This document shows positions 6,023 to 10,209 of a stretch of DNA of 10,209 nucleotides, in pieces. The notes under the pieces were generated by a model, which searched no databases, had not been told where the DNA came from, and saw only the letters and a list, made by a program, of their open reading frames with translations. The stretch spans positions 1-10,209 of the forward strand of contig JBCBTD010000101.1 of assembly GCA_039818825.1 (NCBI GenBank). Reading direction: 5' to 3'. Source of the DNA: JBCBTD01 sp039818825 (GTDB lineage Bacteria > Pseudomonadota > Alphaproteobacteria > Geminicoccales > Geminicoccaceae). How positions within the stretch are numbered: the first letter of the stretch is position 1; every line of letters starts with the position of its first letter. Made by a program: the position numbers and the translations under genes.

Positions 6023-7084
6023 TCACCAGACGCGACCCCTCGCAGCGACGTGCACCGGCCCGATCAACTGCTCGCCGCGCACCGTCACGACCTCGTCCAG
6101 CATGTTGGCGACGACGCACGCATGGTTCGGGATGATCCGCAGCCGATCGCCCACGGCCAGGCCGGTCGGACCGTCGGCAACGATGCGCCCGTGCTCTTCG
6201 GACAAGCGGTCGATCGCCAAGCCGCCATGATCCAACACGCGGCCGTGGCCTTCCAGTCCGAACAGATCGGCCGTCAGCACCTTGGAGCCGGCATCGATGA
6301 TCGCCCGTTCGGGCGTCGGCACCGAAACCACGGTGGTGAGCACGGTGAGGGCGCATTCGGCGACCGTGCAAACCCCGCGCTCGACCAGCGAGCGGTCGTT
6401 GTAGACGTAGGTTCCTGGCCGGTACTCGGTCACGACCGGCGCCGTGTGGGCCAGCCACAGGTCGGGCGAGCCGCCTGACGACACCGTGTCCACCGTCATT
6501 CCGGCGGCTTCGCAGCAGGCCTTGGCCGCGGCGAGCCAAGTCTGCGCGGCGGCCGCCTCGTCCGCCGCCGGGTAGGTCATCAATCCGCCGAAGCGCAAGC
6601 CCCGCGAGCGTTCGACGTGGCGGGCGAGGCGCGCCGCTGCCTCGGGCGTTTGGACGCCACAGCGCTGTCCGCCGGTCTCGCCCTCGACGAGCACCCGCAG
6701 CGGCCGGCTCGCGTCGTCGAACGCAGCGCTGAGCCCCTCCACCACGGCCTCGCTGTCGGCGACCACGGCGACGCGGATCGTCTCTGCAAGCCGCTTCAGC
6801 CGGGCGAGCTTGGCCGCGCCGACGACGTTGTAGGTGATCAACAGGTCGTCGATTCCGCCACCAGCGATCATCGCTTCCGCCTCGCTGACCTTTTGGCAAG
6901 TCAGGCCGACGGCGCCTGCGGCCAACTGATGCTTGGCGAGCGAAGGCAGCTTGTGGGTCTTGACGTGCGGGCGGACCGCCAGGCCGTGGGCGTCGGCGTA
7001 GCGTTGGAAGCGCTCGATGTTCGCTTCGGCGACGTCGAGATCGACGACGACGGCGGGAGTGTCGATCTCATCAGTCGCAATCAA
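6023..7084 (-). CDS. D-threonine aldolase / D-serine dehydratase-like PLP enzyme
   Basis: The 353-residue protein belongs to the fold-type III PLP group with an alanine racemase-like N-terminal barrel and a D-serine dehydratase-like C-terminal domain. Members split D-threonine or other beta-hydroxy-D-amino acids to glycine and an aldehyde, or dehydrate D-serine to pyruvate. The PLP site is RPHVKTHK at 38-45, with Lys42 the probable Schiff-base residue. A phosphate-binding segment, SSGGSPD, lies mid-chain. The metal site is expected at PNHAC near the C-terminus (His321, Cys323). The His-x-Cys pair is like the zinc D-serine dehydratases, whereas characterised D-threonine aldolases have His-x-Asp, so the reaction stays open. 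The TTG start at 7084 is backed by GGAG 6 nt upstream. It stands alone, divergent from lolA and convergent with btaB. Confidence 0.83.
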   Translation of the reverse strand: MIATDEIDTPAVVVDLDVAEANIERFQRYADAHGLAVRPHVKTHKLPSLAKHQLAAGAVGLTCQKVSEAEAMIAGGGIDDLLITYNVVGAAKLARLKRLAETIRVAVVADSEAVVEGLSAAFDDASRPLRVLVEGETGGQRCGVQTPEAAARLARHVERSRGLRFGGLMTYPAADEAAAAQTWLAAAKACCEAAGMTVDTVSSGGSPDLWLAHTAPVVTEYRPGTYVYNDRSLVERGVCTVAECALTVLTTVVSVPTPERAIIDAGSKVLTADLFGLEGHGRVLDHGGLAIDRLSEEHGRIVADGPTGLAVGDRLRIIPNHACVVANMLDEVVTVRGEQLIGPVHVAARGRVW

Positions 7085-7127
7085 GGCGGGCTCCGCGTTT
7101 CCAAGCAGGAAGACTGTGCGCGTACCG

Positions 7128-7140
7128 GACCGAACCGGTC
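7128..7140. promoter_or_regulatory. Dyad GACCG-AAC-CGGTC in the divergent intergenic region
   Basis: Perfect 5-bp arms with a 3-nt centre lie between the PLP-enzyme gene and lolA. An overlapping pair, ACCGG (7124-7128) and CCGGT (7135-7139), gives further symmetry. It could be an operator for either gene or chance in GC-rich DNA. Confidence 0.25.
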
Positions 7141-7188
7141 AACGCGGTGTCGCACGTGGTGCCGCGGCTTGCGTCGGGTCGGCAGACC

Positions 7189-7203
7189 GTTCAAGCACGG
7201 TTC
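7189..7203 (+). promoter_or_regulatory. GTTC-N7-GTTC, candidate LexA (SOS) box
   Basis: GTTCAAGCACGGTTC matches the direct-repeat LexA box of Alphaproteobacteria exactly at its eight defined bases. It lies 50 bp upstream of the lolA start in a 169-bp divergent intergenic region. Roughly 0.3 such matches are expected by chance in 10 kb over both strands, and neither neighbour is a usual SOS gene, so support is modest. Confidence 0.3.
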
Positions 7204-7253
7204 AAAGCGGATCGGGCACCCGCCCTGACGATCGCTGTTCCAAAGGTGACACC

Positions 7254-7841
7254 ATGCCCGCACGCCGTGCGTTTCTCGGTGCTGCGCTCGCTTTGGCGGT
7301 TCCATTCCGGGCCGCCGCCGCGCTGCCATCCGACATCATCGCCCAGGTCGAAGCCTACCTGAACGGCATCGAGACCCTGCGCGCCCGCTTCGTCCAGGTC
7401 GCGCCGAACGGCACGCGTAGCGACGGCAAGGTGTTCATGCATCGTCCCGGCCGGATGCGTTTCGAATACGACCCGCCCAATCAGCTCGTGATCCTGGCGA
7501 CCGACTGGCGGGTCGTGGTCATCGACGATCGCACCGGCCAGACCAACACGATTCCGGTCGCCCGGACACCTTTGGGCCTGATCCTCGAGGAGCCGGTTCG
7601 CTTGAGCGGTGACGTGACCATCGACCGTATCGAAGAGGTCGACGGCGAGCTTCGCCTGACGGTGTTCAAGACCGATGAGCCTGGGCTCGGGGAGCTGGAG
7701 TTGGTGTTCGGCCAGGAACCCCTGGAACTCCGTCGCTGGCGCGTGCTGGACGCCCAGGGCAAGGTCACCCACATCCAGTTGCAGGACGTCGAGATCAACG
7801 TGCCGTTGGACGGCCGACTGTTCTCCTCGTCCAACCGTTGA
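7254..7841 (+). CDS. lolA: LolA, periplasmic outer-membrane lipoprotein carrier protein
   Basis: LolA takes outer-membrane lipoproteins from the LolCDE complex across the periplasm. The 195-residue precursor has an N-terminal signal with an RRAFLG stretch and a hydrophobic core, with likely cleavage after an Ala near residue 22. The mature part shows family features: LRARFVQ, then GKVFMHRPGRMRFEYDPP, the typical beta-strand stretch after the helix, and a C-terminus of INVPLDGRLF. The twin-arginine-like RR-x-FL is weak evidence for Tat export; ordinary Sec export is as likely. ATG 7254 has AAGGTGA just upstream (7243-7249). The next gene starts 13 nt after the stop, suggesting an operon that also includes a lipoprotein that LolA could carry. 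Confidence 0.9.
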   Translation: MPARRAFLGAALALAVPFRAAAALPSDIIAQVEAYLNGIETLRARFVQVAPNGTRSDGKVFMHRPGRMRFEYDPPNQLVILATDWRVVVIDDRTGQTNTIPVARTPLGLILEEPVRLSGDVTIDRIEEVDGELRLTVFKTDEPGLGELELVFGQEPLELRRWRVLDAQGKVTHIQLQDVEINVPLDGRLFSSSNR

Positions 7842-7854
7842 CCGGGAGCCCGGG

Positions 7855-8661
7855 ATGAAGGTCGCGCTCGTCCAACTGAACGGCCAGCCGGAGAAGGCGG
7901 CCAACCTTCGCGCCGTCGAGCGACTGGTCGACGAGGCGTGCTGGGCCGAGCGTCCCGATCTGGTGTTGCTGCCGGAGGTGGTAACTGCCATCGGCGGTGA
8001 CCGAGAGGCGCGGCTTGGTGCGGCCGAGAGCATCCCCGACGGCGCCATGTACCGCCTTCTCGCCGACCTTGCCCGGCGCCACGGCGTGGTCGTGCACGGC
8101 GGCTCGCTGCTCGAGACCGGCGCCGACGGCAAGTGCTTCAACACGACGGTCCTGTTCGACGCCGATGGCGCCGAGCTGGCGCGCTACCGCAAGCTCCACC
8201 TGTTCGACATCACCACCCCGAGCGGCAAGGTCTTCAGGGAAAGCGACAACTTCGACCGCGGTGATCGGGTGGTGACGGTCGACCTGCTCGGCACCCGGCT
8301 CGGTCTCTCGATCTGCTACGATCTCCGCTTCCCCGAGCTGTACCGCGCGCTGGCCGACCGCGGGGCCAAGCTCGTGGCGGTGCCTTCAGCGTTCACCGTC
8401 GAAACGGGACGTGACCACTGGGAGGTATTGCTCCGCGCCCGAGCGATCGAGACGGGGTGCTTCGTCCTCGCCGCGGCTCAATGGGGCGTACATGGTACCA
8501 GTGGCCGGCGGTCCTTCGGCCATTCCATGGTCGTCGACCCCTGGGGCCACGTCATCGCCCGCCTCGGCGACGGCGAGGGGTGGCTGGCGACGCGGCTCGA
8601 TCTCGCCAAGGTGGACCGGGTGCGCCAGCAGATCCCGGTTCACGCCCATCGGGTGCTCTGA
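7855..8661 (+). CDS. Carbon-nitrogen hydrolase, Nit1-type (probable deaminated-glutathione amidase)
   Basis: The 268-residue cytoplasmic protein is a nitrilase-superfamily amidase with the catalytic triad Glu41 (LLPEVV), Lys113 (YRKLHLFD) and Cys154 (SICYDLRFPELYR). The YRK-x-HLFD and CYDLRFPELYR contexts are those of the Nit1/NitFhit branch, whose known activity is hydrolysis of deaminated glutathione, a metabolite-repair reaction. The SFGHSMVVDPWG segment late in the chain is also typical. The length is normal for the branch. ATG 7855 follows GGGAG by 6 nt and lies 13 nt after the lolA stop, so co-transcription is likely; no functional link with LolA is evident. Family very sure, exact substrate inferred. 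Confidence 0.88.
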   Translation: MKVALVQLNGQPEKAANLRAVERLVDEACWAERPDLVLLPEVVTAIGGDREARLGAAESIPDGAMYRLLADLARRHGVVVHGGSLLETGADGKCFNTTVLFDADGAELARYRKLHLFDITTPSGKVFRESDNFDRGDRVVTVDLLGTRLGLSICYDLRFPELYRALADRGAKLVAVPSAFTVETGRDHWEVLLRARAIETGCFVLAAAQWGVHGTSGRRSFGHSMVVDPWGHVIARLGDGEGWLATRLDLAKVDRVRQQIPVHAHRVL

Positions 8662-8665
8662 GCGC

Positions 8666-9241
8666 GTGCGCCGCGCCGCCGTCCTGCTGCTGGTGACGGG
8701 CGTCGTTGCCGCCTGTTCGGGGCCACCCGAGGTCGAGCGGGATTTCTCGACGTCGCCGCGTGACGCACGCCTGGCGCTCGAACTGTTGGCGGCGGAGGGG
8801 CCGGTCCCGGCGCGGGTCGTCGGCTTTCCGTTCGTCGACACGACCAGGGGCAGTCCTTCGGACGCGCTTGCGGTCGTCGCCGACGGGGTGCCGGCGTTGA
8901 CGGTGCGGTTCGTCGAGGAGCCCGACAGTACGGCGCGGACATTCCTGGTTCTCGCCTACAACCAGCGGCCGGGCGCATCGCCCTGCCCGCCGCCGGGCGT
9001 CGACCTGGAACCGGCTCCCGCGACCGACGCCTTCCAGCGCGTGAGCCTGGCGATGTGTGACGGCCCTGTCGCGGTCGGTGCGGTGCGCGGCGAAGCCATC
9101 GCCGGCACGGCTGATTCGGGCGAGCTAGCGCGGACGTACCGACGTCTCAGTCGAGCCTTGTTTCCGAGCCTCTACAACGAGCGCTACGGTCTCGGCGTCG
9201 GGCCCTTCAGGTTCGGCCTGAACACCACGTTCGGCTTCTGA
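8666..9241 (+). CDS. Small lipoprotein of unknown function
   Basis: The 191-residue product begins with a short basic n-region (MRR), a hydrophobic stretch and a lipobox V-A-A-C, placing the lipidated Cys at residue 17. Ser follows at +2, which by the Lol rule predicts outer-membrane sorting, so it may be a client of the LolA encoded two genes upstream. The mature part has no domain I recognise. It has two further cysteines (SPCPPP and AMCDG) that could form a disulfide, and an aromatic, Gly-rich C-terminus ending in FGF. The GTG at 8666 lies 4 nt after the hydrolase stop; the Shine-Dalgarno is weak (GGGTG 10 nt before). The reading frame has no ATG near this point, and the lipobox fixes the start within a few codons. 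Confidence 0.75.
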   Translation: MRRAAVLLLVTGVVAACSGPPEVERDFSTSPRDARLALELLAAEGPVPARVVGFPFVDTTRGSPSDALAVVADGVPALTVRFVEEPDSTARTFLVLAYNQRPGASPCPPPGVDLEPAPATDAFQRVSLAMCDGPVAVGAVRGEAIAGTADSGELARTYRRLSRALFPSLYNERYGLGVGPFRFGLNTTFGF

Positions 9242-9325
9242 CAGGTCGGCTCCGACGATCGGCGCAGTAGCCGGGGCCGCCCCGTCGGCCACGTTTGGAG
9301 ACGACCGATCCCTGCGCTTGCCCTC

Positions 9326-9823
9326 TTGTTCGCCGTCCTTGCCGCTTCGACGGGGATCGCCGTCTACGTTCAGGGCGGCATGGATCTCGTATTCGAGCGT
9401 GTCGGTGTCGCGGTCGCCTTGTTCCTGCGCGTGGCGCCGCTGATCGTCGCAGCGTTGATCCTCGCCGAGTTCCTGCAACGGCTGCTGCCGGCAGACCGGA
9501 TGCAGCGCTGGGTCGGCGCCGAGTCCGGCTGGCGAGGGTTGGTTGTGGCGACGGTGGCGGGGACCATCACGCCCGGCGGTCCGTTCGCCGCCTTTCCGCT
9601 GGTCCTGGCGTTCCAGCGTGCCGGCGCGGATTTCGGGGCTTGCGTCGCGTACGTCACCGCTTGGTCCGTGCTGGGCTTTCACCGCGTGCTGATCTTCGAG
9701 CTGCCGTTGCTCGGGCCTGAGTTCACGTGGCTCCGGTTGGTCGTGTCGCTGCCGATGCCGCTCGCCGCCGGCGCGCTCGCCAGGCTCTGGGAGCGGAACG
9801 GCGTCGGCCAACGCCCATGCTGA
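9326..9823 (+). CDS. Short permease, first half-transporter of a tandem pair
   Basis: A membrane protein of about 165 residues, with an N-terminal hydrophobic helix, further segments and the motif TITPGGPFAAFPLVLAF, followed by AYVTAWSVLGFHRVLIFELPLLG. These PGGP-x3-FPL and V-x-AWS-x2-G motifs match one repeat of the ArsP/YraQ-like permease group (PF03773-like). It is about half the size of full members, so it probably pairs with the next gene product. The start is unclear. TTG 9326 is the first accepted start codon in frame but has no Shine-Dalgarno, whereas an in-frame ATC at 9308 has GGAG at 9297-9300, 7 nt upstream. Transported substrate unknown. The 3' end overlaps the next gene by 7 bp. 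Confidence 0.75.
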   Translation: MFAVLAASTGIAVYVQGGMDLVFERVGVAVALFLRVAPLIVAALILAEFLQRLLPADRMQRWVGAESGWRGLVVATVAGTITPGGPFAAFPLVLAFQRAGADFGACVAYVTAWSVLGFHRVLIFELPLLGPEFTWLRLVVSLPMPLAAGALARLWERNGVGQRPC

Positions 9824-10209
9824 TCACCAGCGCGATCATCTCGTTGATGCTGGTGACCGCCTGGTTCTTGCTGGCGCGGCGCGAGCCGGAGGCGATCCGG
9901 CCGGCGCTCGGCCGCGCGCTCGGTCAGACCAAGCTGATAGGCACGCGCATTCCTTTCGCCTTGCTGTTCGCCAGCTTCCTCGCGGCGCTGTTGCCGCCGG
10001 AGCTCGTGCTGGTGACGGTGGGCGCCGATACGGGCGTCGTCGGTGTACTGGTAGCGGCGGTGGTCGGGATCCTGCTGCCGGGCGGGCCGTTCGTGTCGTT
10101 CCCCCTAGCCGTCGGTCTCGCCGAGCGCGGTGCCGGGATCGCCCAGCTCGAACACCAGCGCCCGTTGCAGCCCGACGATCGACCAGGCGCTGACGAGGGT
10201 GACGAGCTG
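9817..10209 (+). CDS. Short permease, second half-transporter (partial, 3' end apparently inverted)
   Basis: The ATG at 9817 overlaps the end of the previous permease gene, and the frame stays open to the window edge. The first 109 residues are membrane-like (MLITSAIISLMLVTAWFLLA at the N-terminus) and include LLPGGPFVSFPLAVGL, the same motif as in the upstream permease. After GAGIA (codons up to 10143) the + strand frame turns hydrophilic and unlike the family. The reverse complement of 10144-10209 instead reads QLVTLVSAWSIVGLQRALVF, which aligns with CVAYVTAWSVLGFHRVLIF of the upstream protein and keeps frame over 22 codons. The last 66 bp are therefore probably inverted. The real gene should continue beyond the window. 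Confidence 0.7.
   Translation, partial: MLITSAIISLMLVTAWFLLARREPEAIRPALGRALGQTKLIGTRIPFALLFASFLAALLPPELVLVTVGADTGVVGVLVAAVVGILLPGGPFVSFPLAVGLAERGAGIAQLEHQRPLQPDDRPGADEGDEL
10144..10209. other. Apparently inverted terminal segment, right edge
   Basis: CAGCTCG (10144-10150) and CGAGCTG (10203-10209) form a perfect 7-bp inverted repeat ending at the last base. The 66 bp between and including them read as the expected permease sequence only on the minus strand. Same structure as at the left edge. Confidence 0.75.

Noticed and set aside
9252..9288. CCGACG/CGTCGG inverted repeat after the lipoprotein gene as a terminator
   Set aside because: Six-bp arms with a loop of about 25 nt and no T-run; weak and likely chance in GC-rich DNA.
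1..10209. CRISPR arrays, tRNA or rRNA genes, insertion sequences, defence systems
   Set aside because: No regularly spaced repeats, no RNA gene signatures and no transposase or nuclease motifs were seen on either strand.
10144..10209. Phase-variable invertible DNA switch at the permease
   Set aside because: No recombinase is present, and the repeat arm coincides with the window edge. The other end shows the same structure in an unrelated gene, which points to contig-end artefacts.

Overview
The window is a high-GC stretch, probably from an alphaproteobacterium. A lolA gene shows a Gram-negative envelope. The btaA-btaB pair and the general gene content fit Alphaproteobacteria, and TTG/GTG starts are common. 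I cannot name a genus. The window behaves like a complete assembled contig, because both ends carry a short segment that looks inverted (see findings).

Layout from left to right. (1) A vanadium-dependent haloperoxidase-type gene lies on the minus strand. Its 3' end is lost into an apparently inverted 42-bp segment at the left edge. It is preceded by an AT-rich promoter with a consensus -35 and a dyad inside the spacer. (2) A GNAT acetyltransferase (+) converges on and overlaps a ZIP-family metal transporter (-). (3) A divergent control region holds a perfect 12-bp palindrome and a Pho-box-like direct repeat. It leads into a plus-strand cluster: a calcineurin-like phosphoesterase best read as the phospholipase C PlcP, then btaA and btaB. 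Together these would strip the head group from membrane phospholipids and build the phosphorus-free betaine lipid DGTS from the released diacylglycerol, which is the classical phosphate-starvation lipid remodelling route. (4) A D-threonine aldolase/D-serine dehydratase-like PLP enzyme (-) converges on btaB. (5) A divergent intergenic region has a GTTC-N7-GTTC motif (alphaproteobacterial LexA box pattern). (6) A plus-strand run follows: lolA, a Nit-type carbon-nitrogen hydrolase, a small lipoprotein, and two short overlapping permease half-genes. The second permease runs into an apparently inverted 66-bp segment at the right edge.

The strongest biological story is the plcP-btaA-btaB lipid-remodelling cluster with its candidate Pho box. 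The strongest structural observation is the pair of terminal inversions flanked by 7-9 bp inverted repeats. Each one breaks an ORF that becomes coherent when the segment is flipped back, which most likely marks contig-end fold-back artefacts rather than biology.
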